From: Pratylenchus scribneri
Taxonomy: Eukaryota > Nematoda > Chromadorea > Rhabditida > Pratylenchidae
Assembly: GCA_030063045.1 (NCBI GenBank)
Contig: JAQSEB010000041.1
Coordinates: 558,001 to 622,000 of the forward strand
DNA: 64,000 bases
Direction: 5' to 3'
Shown here: positions 49,482 to 62,100 of the stretch, piece after piece
Numbering within the stretch: position 1 is the stretch's first letter
Layout of the letters: each line of letters starts with the position of its first letter
Program-made: the position numbers and the translations under genes
The notes under the pieces: generated by a model
Told to the model about the DNA's origin: nothing
Seen by the model: the letters and a program-made list of their open reading frames with translations, nothing else
Databases searched by the model: none

Positions 49482-50742
49482 TTAAACTTCTTCCTCTTCA
49501 TCATCATCATCCAGTGCTGTGTCCTCATCAACTAGCATTAATTCATCGACTTCATTTGCCCCACCTTCACCTTGAATATTATTCGCGCTAACAATTTGAA
49601 CCGTTTGTTGCTAAAATATAAAAAATAATTCTTTTATGAGATGAAGCAATTTTATTATAAACCTGCTCTTTCGTTTCCGCTGCCGTTTCCTTTGCCGTCT
49701 CACCTCCACTTTGACTAGTATCCCCGCCAACAATTTGAACCGTTTGTTGCTAAAATATAAAAAATAATTCTTTTATGAGATCAAGCAATTTTATTATAAA
49801 CCTGCTCTTTAGTTTCCGTTGCTTTTTCCTTACTGCCACTTTTGGATGAATTTTGTTCGCCCGAATCCTTCGGCTGTCTAAAGTAAATCATTTTTTTTTC
49901 AAAATTTAAGTCACAAACTCTAGATCCACAATTCTGACTCCCATTGTATCACAAATTGCGCAGAGGAGTTTCAAATGGTTAGGTAATATTTTTGAATTGT
50001 TCACAAAAACAGGATCTTTCAAATTGTAGAATTCATGAACGACTTTGCTGCAATGTGCGTGTAAATCTTCTGCACACATTCCGATGTCGCTTTTAGCAGG
50101 GATTTTTCCAAAATTCTTCTTCACAAATTTTTGGAATTGTCTATCTTTTTCGAAGATATAAATGAATTTTTCAGATCGACTTTTGCCATCCATCTTTGGA
50201 TACATCTTTTTGTGCCAACCCGACTCAAAATATTCCACTGCTCCTCGTGGTGTCAATAATCCCTTTAATCGCATCAATTCTGTATTGGCTGCTCCCTGAA
50301 AATATAGTTAATATTTAAACTAGGATTTTGATATTTTTTCTTTATTTTCAATTTCATCTTTCAATTATTTTACTTTTTATGCATTAAAATTTATTAAAGA
50401 TTATTTAAATTGCTAACCATTTCATATCTGGATTGCACTGCTTCGACAGTCAAATTCTTATTCTCTTCCATCAAATTTCGGTTCTCTTTTGACACCGTCA
50501 TGTATTCATTATTGACTGTTTTGAGTTGCTCATTGGCCTTAAAAAATTCAGCTTTCCAATCGGTATCATCAGTCTCATCCAATTTCCTCTTCCTTCCCTT
50601 TTTTATATTTTTTGAAAATATATTTAATTCGAAAAATAGAAAATACCTTATTTTTTTCGTCTTCTTGACCAGTTTCGGTTTCTGGTTTCTTCTGAGGCGG
50701 AGAATCCGTTTCGTTGTCAGATTCAGATGATTTTGGGCGCAT
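49482..50742 (-). CDS. unrecognised coiled-coil, acidic-tailed protein
   Basis: Six exons: 50647-50742, 50418-50597, 49919-50295, 49802-49877, 49663-49749, 49482-49610; phases agree and give 314 residues. I do not recognise the family. Residues 1-35: charged and Ser-rich, ending in a GRKRK basic patch that could be nuclear. About 40-90: predicted coiled coil (EFFKANEQLKTVNNEYMTVS, then KENRNLMEENKNL). About 95-218: a compact-looking domain with LKGLLTPRGAVEYFESGWH, KFIYIFEKDRQFQKFVKKNF, DLHAHCSKVVHEFYNL and LKLLCAICDTMGVRIVDLE. The C-terminal 96 residues are Gln, Ser, Thr and Glu-rich, with two QQTVQIV repeats, and end in an acidic run. The exon 3 donor is the least certain. It lies 275 bp upstream of furry on the same strand, so an operon is possible. 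No signal peptide. Confidence 0.7.
49611..49877 (-). repeat. tandem exon-plus-intron duplication, ~139 bp
   Basis: Introns 49750-49801 and 49611-49662 are both 52 nt and differ at one position (a G/C change) by eye. The exons on either side share ends: exons 4 and 5 end in ETKEQ, exons 5 and 6 begin QQTVQIV. The duplication therefore covers one intron plus parts of the exons around it and has kept the frame. Confidence 0.85.
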
Positions 50743-51277
50743 ATCGGTTTAGTTTGAAATGTTTAGATTGAAAATGAGCGATTTTTGTATTAAAAATATT
50801 CAAATTTATGTCTTAAATAATAAATGAATTGAATTGATATTCATGTCAGGCCTGAGATTTTTTAGTCCTATAAATATCCAGAGACATCTCCCTCAATTTT
50901 TGACTTGACCTCGACTTCTAAAAAAATCAATAATTCTAGGCCTATGCCTTGTAATTTTATTAACACAAATCTCTATACCTCACTCATAAACCCCTCATCA
51001 TTTATTCTCTAGTCTACTCTGCACTACTTTCCTAATTCTAGTTTCTACGTTTTCATTGCGTTGTGTTTGTTATTTTTATTTTCTTTCATCCACTTTTCAC
51101 GTATGAAATTCTCGGACGCCACCCCACGTTCAGTGTTCAGTCCCAGCTCCCAGTGACAGGGCCATTTTTGGAAATAGATCGAGGTAATAAATACCGATAA
51201 AATTGGTTTTCAAACACGCACTATTGAAAATACCATCATTAGTTTTTTGGTTTAATATCCAATTTTACTGAAAACCG

Positions 51278-52035
51278 CGCGGGAAGACGTTTCAGCGTCG
51301 CCAGTTCAGCGTCGCCGTTTCAGCGCCGCCGTTTCAGCGTCAGCCGTTTCAGCGTCCGCCGTTTCAGCGTCGCCGTTTCAGCGTCCAGCTAAAAAGGGGA
51401 CGTTTCAGCGTCACCTTGTAAAAATTCACTATAGTATGAGGGATCCGGGCCTAGGTAATGTATTTATATTAAACCTTACATATCCCTATCCCTTAGCCCC
51501 TAGAACCCATGCCGACCCTACCATAACCCTAACCCTAGCCCAAAACCCCTAATCCTAGTCCTAAAAGTGAAATTATAAATGGCCATAACTTTTTTATTTT
51601 TGGGTTTTATGAGAAACTGATGGCAGATTCGAGCTTCTCTAATCGAGACGCGTCGATTGAACTATAATTTGTCAAGAAAAAATTTCAAAATTTTTTCAAG
51701 TTTCAACCCATAGGGGGGACCCTTCACTTTTCCAAATTTCATTATATTGTAACTTTTTTTTCTATGCGACCTCCGGCAGAAAATTTTTCCAGATTCGAAC
51801 TCAGCTCATCGAGAGGAGTCGAATGGTACTTAATACATGACACATTTATAAATTTTATATGCTTAATTACGATAAAAATATAGGTGACGCTGAAACGTCC
51901 CCTTTTTGGCTGGACGCTGAAACGGCGACGCTGAAACGGCGGACGCTGAAACGGCGGACGATGAAACGGCTGACGCTGAAACGGCGGCGCTGAAACGGCG
52001 ACGCTGAACTGGCGACGCTGAACAGACCCCCACCG
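51278..52035. mobile_element. foldback element with CGTTTCAGCGTC subrepeats
   Basis: 758 bp flanked by a perfect 9-bp direct repeat, TGAAAACCG (51269-51277 and 52036-52044). Each arm is about 130-150 bp and made of tandem 12-15 bp units (GCCGTTTCAGCGTC variants). The right arm is the inverse of the left, unit order included (the variant GCCAGTTCAGC near the outer end, CAGCTAAAAAGGGGACG at the inner end), except for one extra unit on the right. The about 470-bp centre is non-coding and contains CGAGACGCGTCGATTGA, also seen in the 48.1 kb element. Long inverted repeats of tandem subunits plus a 9-bp duplication is the classic Foldback/Mutator-like pattern. Confidence 0.85.
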
Positions 52036-52123
52036 TGAAAACCGATCTTATAAAATCTCTTAGACGGTTTTTAGGAGAAATAGGCTAACAAAAAGCACTA
52101 ATTATTCGCAATCTAATATTTAC

Positions 52124-52270
52124 CCCAAAGACCACGGGACCCAAGGCTCGAAGAAACTTCCCAAAGACCACGGGACCCAAGGCTCGAAGAAACTTCCCAA
52201 AGACTACGTGACCCAAGGCTCGAAGAAACTTCCCAAAGACCACGGGACCCAAGGCTCGAATAAACTTCTC
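52124..52270. repeat. 36-bp tandem repeat, four units
   Basis: Units of CCCAAAGACCACGGGACCCA + AGGCTCGAAGAAACTT, nearly identical; the third has two changes. One plus-strand frame is open across all units (12-residue period PKDHGTQGSKKL), but no start codon or plausible gene structure was found. Confidence 0.9.
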
Positions 52271-53138
52271 AGGTTAATATAAATCGAAAGAGCAGAAGCA
52301 TTTAAATTGTTTCAGGCTTCCTACGGCATTTCCCCAAGTCTATTCGAACATTTGAGGATCTGCACATCCTACAAAATGCTAGGAAAATTCGCACCACCTT
52401 CGATGATGGCCACTATTCAATTGTTGAATGAATGAAGAAAAAGATGAAAAGTTAACAATGAACTCTGGGAATCTATTTAATTATATTTTGGAGATCTCAC
52501 AATAATGCCTTGACTTGAAATGATTTCACTTATTATTTGGTTGTTTACATTTCCATTGTTGATGAAGAAAATTTTTTTGTTAAATTTTTTAATTCCAAAA
52601 GTTTATAATAAACTTTTATTATTTTCATTTTAACAATTAGATTAATGTTAATTCATAATAAAACCAACAAAGGCTACTAAAAAGCGCAAATCACAAATAT
52701 ACTAGTTTTAATAAAAAGGTTTTTTCTTTTTAACGCATTTTTCTAAAAAAGCTAAGACATTTTAATAACCAACCCAACGAGGGTTTTCTTGGCTATTTAC
52801 AGGGATTAAACCAAAAACCGATGATCTTTTCAGTTTTAGTGTGTTGGAAAGCCCTTAAAACCAGTTAAAACATACATTTGCAAATGCTAAACTAAAAAAA
52901 CATGGTAAAGATGAAATATTTTAAACAGCCATTAGTGAAAACGCGCAAACACGACGATCGATAATAATTATTAGGAATGCTTGTTGTAGTTGTGGTTAAA
53001 TGTTTCCTTAATTAAAAAGTTGGTACCTTTTAAACTAATGTAGACCTATAGTGTAGTTGGTAGTTGGTTGGTTAACATTGATCTCCTCTCTTTTTCTAAT
53101 CTTATAAAACTGCAAAATTGATAAAATCAGTAAACGGG

Positions 53139-53149
53139 TTTTTCTTCAG
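53139..53149 (+). promoter_or_regulatory. likely spliced-leader acceptor of eIF3B
   Basis: TTTTTCTTCAG ends at 53149, 17 nt before the eIF3B start codon. It is close to the nematode 3' splice-site consensus TTTTCAG and has no candidate upstream coding exon, which fits trans-splicing of a housekeeping mRNA. Confidence 0.6.
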
Positions 53150-53166
53150 CAGATTTGATATAAAAA

Positions 53167-56100
53167 ATGACTATGAATTCTAATTCAAATCAAGCTGCTG
53201 TTGACGACGAAGAAGTGCACAGTCTTGAATATTACATTGAAGAATTGAGAAATGAAGTTGATGATCAAGGTTACTTCTTAAACCATTAATTAAATTATTG
53301 ATTAAACATCCAAAAAACCCCAAGTTTTTGATCCAAAAAAACCTTAATATTCTAGTATCCAAAAAAACTGAAGTTTTTATTATCCAAAAAACCTGAAGTT
53401 TTTATTATCCAAAAAACCTTAAGTAAAACCTTAAGTTTTAATCATTCAACCCATTTTTTTAGATATCATTGGTGATTTACTGCTTGAAGAGCCAACACAG
53501 AATCAATATGAAGAGCGTTGCATTATGGTCTTCAACATCCCAATTATTGGCGCCGATCGACTTCCCAAACTGAAGAATGTTCTGGCCGGACTTTTTTCCA
53601 TTCAAAACGTTTACAAATATATTGACCATTATCCGCTGGATGAGGAGGGAAAAACAAAGGTTTCTTTATAAAATGAGAAATATTTAATTTGCTGAAATGG
53701 TGCCGAAAAGTTTGTAATGGTTCAGTCTTCAGTGGTTTATCCTAGACTCATAAACCTCCATACCCAATCGAAGATCTGGTCAAGATGCCTCATTTGATAA
53801 ATGTTTTGGGCCTAGACCGGTGAATACCAAAACACAAACTAGTATAGATTAGAATGGTTTAAACCCCAGACTAGTTTAAACGGTTTAAACCCTTCAAAAC
53901 CAAATTCAATTGTGTTTTAAACCGTTTAAAACCCTTTAATTGTTGACCAAACCATAACCAAATTGTATACCATTCAATGCGTTTTGACCAGCTCTATCCA
54001 ATTTTTGGTATTTGGTTTGTGAATTTGTGGGACAAACCTTTGAAACATTGTAATTCTTTTGGACTTTTTTCGGCAAAATAAATAAATAAAATTTTATCAA
54101 AATTACCAAACCACATTTTAGGGCTATTGCTTTTTGGAATATCAGAATAAGGATGCCGCAAATGCAGCACTGGCAATTTGTGATGGCCATCGCCTGGACA
54201 AAAATCACACATTCATTTCCTATCCATTTTCGGCACTGCGCAATGGGAAACCGCCCGAACCCGAAACCAATTGGAAAACGCCAGAGAAACGGCCTTATGT
54301 TAATTTGGTTTGTGAAACTTTTTTTTACTTAAATTTTTTTAGTGGAGCCGATTTTTAGGCCGAAAGATGTTGGGCTAGCCATTTTTCAATTTCTACTTTT
54401 AGGCAACCTAGAGTCTTGGGAATAGTTTCATTCGATTCAGCATGGTCAATTTAGTCTATGAAATTTCAATTTCAGACCGGTTTTAAGGCTTTGGCAAAAG
54501 TTAGTTAACCAAAACCGGTTTGGGTTTAAACACCGGTTCAGCTATTCAAAACAAGTTCATATATTGGTTTGAAATTGAAATTTCAAAGACTAAATTGACC
54601 ATGCCGAATCGATTGAGCCTATTTTTGAGTCTCTGGGATGCCTAGAAACCAATTTTTAGAAAGTTAAACTTAAATCGGTTTGGTTAACTAACTTTTGCCT
54701 AAGCTTTATTTCGGGTTTGAAATTGCAATTTCATAGACTAAATCGAACACTTTGAATCGATTGAACCTATTCTCGATTCTATACGAAGTCTAAAAACCTA
54801 AAAGGCCCTAATCACCACATTAATCCTCATAAATTTAAAGGGCGATCTTTGGTCCTGGCTTCAAAACCCCAAATGTCTTGACCAATTTGCGATACAATAT
54901 GAGACGGACAGTGGATTGCAGTTGGATGTGCTGACCCAAGCCCGTGCCGGTGATCCAACCCCAGTGGATGATGCACAGCGAAACGTAAGCAGCAATACTT
55001 TTATCGATGCGACCCAACTTGACGCCGTTTAAAATAACTCATCAAAAACTGAATCAATTTTGATGATTTTAGTATCAAATTAAAGAGCAGACTTTTGGCT
55101 ATCAAATGAAATTAATCTTATTTAAATTAGTTCGGAATTGATGAAATTATACCCAAAAACCATTTAAAATAGGCTTTACAATGGATTAACAAAAATTTCA
55201 GTGATTTTTAGGGCATAATTTGATAAATTCTGAACCAATTTAAATAAAATTAATTTCATTTGATAGCCAAAAGTTTACTCTTTAATTTGATACCAAAATC
55301 ATCAAATTTGGTTCAATTCTTGATGGGTTATTTTAAACGGCGTCAAGTTGATCCAGCGTCGAGTTAGACAACCTCATATTTTTAATATATTTTATTTACA
55401 TTTTCAAATTTAGAATTGGTCCGAAGATTTATTCAAATGGTCACCAAAAGGCTCATATTTGGCCACATTGCATAGCCGTGGGATCGCATTGTGGGGTGGT
55501 CAAAAATTTCAAAAATTCCAACGACTCGAACATGAAGGCGTCAATTTCATTGAATTTTCACCGAATGAAAAGTCAGTAAAAATATATTTTTTTTTATTTT
55601 TTCGGATAGCATTTTATTTTGTTTTGGTCAAAATTGAAAAGTTTTAAACCAGCTTTGGTTTTGGTTTAAAACTAGATTGTATTAAATGGTTTAAACCTTT
55701 TTAGTTTTCGGTTTAAAGTCAAAAGATTAAAACCAATTTTGTATTGGTTTTGTTGAACGGTTTAAACTGATTTACGTTTTGGTTTTAAACCGATTGAACC
55801 TAAATTTTTAGTTTCAAAATCAAAAGCTTTAAAAGGGTATTAAATGGTTTAAACCGGATTTAGATTTGGTTTTAAACCGTTTAAACACATTTTATTTTTT
55901 GGTCAAAAATGGTTTAAACCCCCGTTTTGGATTTTGGTTCTAAACTAATCCAAAAAAATATAATTAAATGAAGCATTTTGACCAGTTTATACCCACAATT
56001 GGATAGAGCTGGTCAAAGACGCATTGAATGGTATATAATTTGGTTATGGTTTGGTCAACAATTAATGGGTTTTAAACCGTTTAAATCACATTTTGGTTTG

Positions 56101-59100
56101 GTCAACAATTAAATGGTTATTAAACGGTTTAAATCACATTTTGGTTTGGTCAACAATTAATGGGTTTTAAACCGTTTAAATCACATTTTGGTTTGGTCAA
56201 CAATTAATGGGTTTTAAACCGTTTAAATCACATTTTGGTTTGGTCAACAATTAAAAGGTTTTAAACCGTTTAAATCACATTTTGGTTTGGTCAACAATTA
56301 AAGGGTTTTAAACCGTTTAAATCACATTTTGGTTTGGTCAACAATTAATGGGTTTTAAACCGTTTAAATCACATTTTGGTTTGGTCAACAATTAATGGGT
56401 TTTAAACCGTTTAAATCACATTTTGGTTTGGTCAACAATTAAATGGTTATTAAACGGTTTAAATCACATTTTGGTTTGGTCAACAATTAATGGGTTTTAA
56501 ACCGTTTAAATCACATTTTGGTTTGGTCAACAATTAAATGGTTATTAAACGGTTTAAATCACATTTTGGTTTGGTCAACAATTAAATGGTTATTAAACGG
56601 TTTAAACCAAATTTGGGTTTTAAACGCTTTTTATACCATATTAATTTAGAATTAGTTAAACCAAGCCAAAAACATAATCAAATGATGAGTTTTGACGAGA
56701 TCTACCCATTAAGTAAATAGTAAAAGGTTTATGGCTTTAAGACTAACCATTGAACAAAATGATTTCATTAAATTTAATTATCGAATTTTTTTCAGATATT
56801 TGGTCACCTATTCTTGCGGTCCCTCAATTGGACGTGAAGCGGAAAATTGCCTACGAATTTTTGAGGTGTTCACCGGCGAAATCAAAAAGGCCTTCTCCCC
56901 GTCGGGCAAGTCGACCACAAATCGCCTCCATGAATGGCCTTTTGTGAAATGGAGTGCGGATGAACGATTCTTTGCCTACAGGTTCAAAAATTGGGTTTAA
57001 AAATTTTATTTGGTTCAATAATTTGGTTTAAAAATTTTATTTGGTTCAAAAATTGGGTTTAAAAATTTTATTTTGTTTAGAAACCCGTTTAAATTTTTTT
57101 GTTTCAAAAATCGGTTTAAAATTTTATTTGGTTTAGAAACCGGTTTAATAATTTTATTTGGTTCAAAAATTGGTTTAATAATTTTATTTGGTTTAAAAAT
57201 CGGTTTAAAAATTTTATCCGATTAAAAAAATGGTTTAAAAATTTTATTTGGTTCAAAAATCGGTTTAATAATTTTATTTGGTTCAAAAATCGGTTTAATA
57301 ATTTTATTTTATTCAAAAATTGGTTTAAAAATTTTATTTGGTTCAAAAATTGGATTTAAAAATTTTATTTGATTCAAACATTGGTTTAAAAAATTTTATT
57401 TGGTTTAAAAACCAGTTTAAAAATTTTATTTTGGTTTAAAAACCGGTTTAAAAATTTTATTTGGTTCAAAAATTGGGTTTAAAAATTATTTGGTTTAGAA
57501 ACCGGTTTAAAAATTTTATTTGGTTTAAAAACCAGTTTAAAAATTTTATTTTGGTTTAAAAACCGGTTTAAAAATTTTATTTGGTTCAAAAATTGGGTTT
57601 AAAAATTTTATTTGGTTTAGAAACCGGTTTAAATATTTTTGCTTCAAAAATTTTGATTTAAGATTTTTTATTTGGTTCAAAAATTGGTTTAAAATTTTAT
57701 TTGGTTCAATTTTAAGTCGTCTTCGAGGAAATTGCATCAATTTGTTTGGCACTGCGGATTTTATGCTGAATGAGAACAAAGTGATTGAGTTGGATGGCCT
57801 GGTGCAATTTGAATTCAATCCAACCGCCAATCAAATTGGCTATTATTGTGAAGAGAAGGTTTGTGAAATTTTTATTAAGCTTTTTTTTAATAAATTTTGG
57901 TCAAAAATTTTCAAAAATTTATTTTTGGGTTTTTAAAAATTTCTAATTTCTCAAAATTTTTCTGGAATTTTTGAGGTCACTACGGTAACTTTTCTATTCT
58001 AGTTACTGTATTTCGTATAGAATTGTATTGGAGAATATTCTAAGATACTTACTATATCCTAAAAAAATATTTTAATTTGAACGGATTCGAACCCGAGACC
58101 CTAAATTTTTTAAGTAAAGAATTTTACCCACTATGCTAAAATTTTAGAATTCTTTCAAAGGTACTTACTAAATCATAAAAAAATATTCTCCTCTGAACGG
58201 GTTCGAACCTGAGACCCTAAATTTTTTAAGTAAAGAGTTTTACCCACTATGCTAAAATTTTAGAATTTTTTTTCTTTACTAAAATCTTTAAAAACCGCAA
58301 CCAAAGCATAAATTTGGCAATATCTTATCACTTTTTTGTAAAATAGTGCCAAATTTTTTCATAAATTTACAGCACAACAAATTTACAGGAGGACCAGCTT
58401 AAATTCTTGAAATTTTCTTGGTAATATTTGGCGTTATATTACCAATAATAGGGTAAGAAATATGACAAAATAAATTTATTTCTCAATCTTATTAACCCCG
58501 AAAATTCCATAATACAAATTTATTAAAAATTTAAAAAAATTTGGGTCCCTAAATTCATAAGAATTTCTATTTTATTTTATTTTAATTTTCGCTTTGTAGA
58601 CAAATTCCAATGCACCAGCCGAAATTGGAATTTTGGAAATTCCATCGCGTCACAAAATCCGGACCCAGCGAATTTTCTCCGTATTCCAAGCGAATTTATT
58701 TTGGCAAAAATCCGGCGCCTATTTGGCCGTCCACACTGAACGATACCAGAAAATGATGAAAAGCAAGGATGGCGAAATCAAATATACGGTACAATTTTTT
58801 ACAATTTAAATATTTTAAAATTTATTTTTCTTTCAATATTTTTAAAATTAAATTATAATTTATTTTTTTATTAAATATTTTAAATTAATTTTTTTTCTAT
58901 TAATTAATTTAATTTTTATTTATTAAATAATTTTAAAAATTTTAATTATTTTTTAATTAAATATTTTAAATAATTTTTATTATTTTTTAGGGCGTCACTT
59001 CGCATATTGAAATTTTCGACTGCACCGAGAAGAATGTTTCCGTCATTACCCTCCAATTGCCTGAACCATTTGTGAATTTTGCATGGGAAAATAAAGGTAA

Positions 59101-62100
59101 ACATTGGCGATTAGATTTAGACTGGACAACCAGAAAAAATTTTTTTGAAAATTTTTGGCTTAAAATTTAGGGGTTTCTGGTTAGAACCGCCCTAGAAAAT
59201 ATTTTGTCCGGCTTTAGATTAAACCAGTTTTTAGGCTGGCTATAGTTTAAAAAGAAGATTTTACTAAAAAATTTTATGAAAATTTTCGACCTAAAGGAAA
59301 ATCATTTTTGAAAAATTTAGAAGTCTTGCATTCGAACGAATCCATTTAGAGAAAAATATTCTTTGGGTTTGGTATTTTCCCTAAAATTTTAATAAAATAT
59401 TTGTCCTTAACTGGACTCGAACCCATGACCCTCAAATAATTTTATTTAATATTAAGTTAACTGAAAAAAATTTTAAAATTGTAGAAATTTTATTAATAAT
59501 TTTAATTAAATTTTTCGGTAACCCCTAGTCGGATTCTTACCAGCGATCCTCAAATTATTAAAAATTAATATTAACTGAAATAAATTTAAAAATTAAATAA
59601 AATTTTAATTAATAATTTCAGAACCAGCGGGGCAAGCCCGCTGGTTCTGAAAATGGGGACGGAAGGAATACGTGGGACGGTAGTAAGAAAGCGCTATCGC
59701 GCTTTAAAAGATTCCTAGAAGGGTTATATTTCACAATTAGAATACATTCCGCATTTTTCTAATCAAAATTCAACTCACGCACAACCGGTTTAAAATTTTG
59801 AACCGGTTAAATTTTCAAAATAAACCTCAAATTCGTAATCCCCATCATCGAAAACCTCTAAAAAAATTATCTACCCATGGTCGGATTCGAACCCGCGACC
59901 TCTGCTAACTCCCTCTATCTTAACCATTCGGCCACAAAGGGAAAAGTGCCGAGGTACCAATTTTTGCCGGCCTCCACAGGCCTGGGTTTTGAGTTTAGAC
60001 CCCACAAACTATATATCATTTTGTAGCTAAAACTCTAACTTACCCCCCTCTCTCCGGGTCCAAAACCCAAAAATCAAAAGGAAAAAAGTTTTACCTGGGC
60101 AAACCGAAAAATTTCAATTTTTTAAACCGGTTTTTGGCTAATATCTCGAAGCAACTTTAAGCTTTTAAAAAAGTTGGAATTTTCTGGTGTATGCCATCGA
60201 TATAGGAAACTTTCCAGAAAAGATGGCTAAAAGTGGCTGGCTAGATTTTCGCCAACTTGAAATAATTAACGAAACTCAAGTTTTTTTTAATATTATATAA
60301 TTTAGGAAGCAAATTTTGCGTTCTCGTCGGCACCAACAATACCCGAATCACCCCACTGGTCTATCGCCATGACAAGGGCAAACCCATTCCACAGTTGATC
60401 AGCAAAATTGAGGCGGGGAATGGCCTAAATTCCATTCAATGGGCCCCACAGGGCGGATGGCTTACGGCGTTTGGGGCCAACACCCCCAATGGTTTTGTGT
60501 ATTTCATTGATGCAACTGGCCAGCAGGAAGCGAGTCGAATTCGTTCCATTGAGCACACTTCACTCAGCCAAGTTGGTTTTATTTTAACAAACTAAAATTT
60601 ATTCCAAATAATTAAAATTTTATTTTTAACACCCCAAAATTTATTCAAAATAATTTTTTAAAAAAAGTTAACTAATTAAAAATATTTTTTTACACCTTAA
60701 AATTTTTATTTATTTATTGAAAATAAAATTTATTTAAAATTATTAAAAATTTTCTTTCAAATTATAAAATTTTTAAAAATGTAAAACATATTTTTTGTAT
60801 GACTAAGAAAGAGAAGAGAATATTTTTTTTGAAAGAGGCAAAAAACATTTTAATCTGTTTTTGATTTTTTTAAATTTTAAAATAATTAAAAATTAAATTT
60901 TTTGAGACTTAAATTTTCCAAATTTTTTAAAATTAAATTTTTTCAGAATAATTAAAATTAAATTTTTAAAATTTCCAAATTAATTAAAAAATAAAAAATT
61001 TTTTTTTTGAATTTTCTCCTAATAATTTAATGAAAAATTTTTAAAGGCTTTCTGGGACCCAACCGGCCGCTATTTTGTCACCTGCACTTTTGGCGGGAAA
61101 AGTCACTACGAAACTGGCTACCGAATTCATTCATTCATGGGCCGAGAATTACTTCGGAAGACCGTCGATTCACTGCTTCGCTTCAAATGGCGCCCTCGTC
61201 CCCCGGTGCAATTGCCCGACCAAAAAGTGAAAGACATTCGAAAATCGCTGAAACAGCAGTCGGCAAAATTTGAGGAAGAAGACAAACGAGAGTTGCTCAA
61301 AGTGTCAAAGGTGAGATTATTTTATGTGAAGACATTTCTAGGTCAGAAAAAATCGTAAAATGGGTGCCTATTTAAAGGGTTTTTGTGAAATTTAATTAAA
61401 TAGGGAACCTCAAAATTGGTTTTTTTTTATAGTTTTTTTATTGCATTTTTCAAATGCTCCGAAAAAGTACGAAAATAGGAAAAAAAATTTCATATATCAA
61501 AAACATGGAATTAATCGATAACCTAAAAATGGATGATTTTTTGGGTTTTTTTATTGCATTTTTCTAATGAAATTTTCCCCGAAAAAAGTGCCAAAAGGGG
61601 TCAGAAATTAGTACATAAAAATATGAAATGCTGCTCATAAAATTTTTTTGCACTTTTCGAAGTGGATTTTTTATGTCACAAAAATGGAAAAAATATTTTA
61701 GATTTTTTTTTGAAATTTGCCAAAAATAGGTTTCAGTAACAAAAAAAATAGTTAATTTTCGTTTTTATTGCATTTTTTAAATTAAATTTTTCCCATAAAG
61801 TGCCAAAATAAGTAAAATGGATCAAAAATTACATCAGCAGATACATTAAAATAAGCCAAAATAATCCGCTGACTATTTCTTATATTTTTAATATTTTAAT
61901 CATTAAATTAAATTTAAGGAAATTATTGAATTCCGACGAAATGCCCTGACCATCTTTGAAAATATTCGCAATTCGCGGAAGCTGACTGCTGAAGAATATG
62001 CGGAACGCATCAAACTTCGAGGTAATTTATTAATTTTTATTCCATTTAATTTTTCCAATTTAATTTTAGGTGGCTTCGATCCTCGATTGGCTAATGAAAA

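Larger units (their letters stand above)
50743..53166. other. divergent intergenic region before eIF3B
   Basis: It separates the minus-strand gene start (50742) from the plus-strand eIF3B start (53167), so both promoters must lie here; no element can be assigned. It contains the foldback element (51278-52035) and a 36-bp tandem repeat (52124-52270). 52300-52430 has an open stretch after a TTTCAG acceptor (HFPKSIRTFEDLHILQNARK) that could be a lone exon, but nothing upstream joins it well. Confidence 0.55.

Noticed and set aside
51500..51560. Telomere-like CCCTAA repeats
   Set aside because: Only two or three degenerate units inside the foldback element centre, and the nematode telomere repeat is TTAGGC; not an interstitial telomere.
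57546..57830. Minus-strand Asn/Phe/Leu-rich frames opposite eIF3B
   Set aside because: Antisense reading of the intron 6 minisatellite and of exon 7.
59880..59945. Functional tRNA gene
   Set aside because: A and B boxes are good, but D and acceptor stems fail to pair and the variable arm is too short for Ser/Leu.
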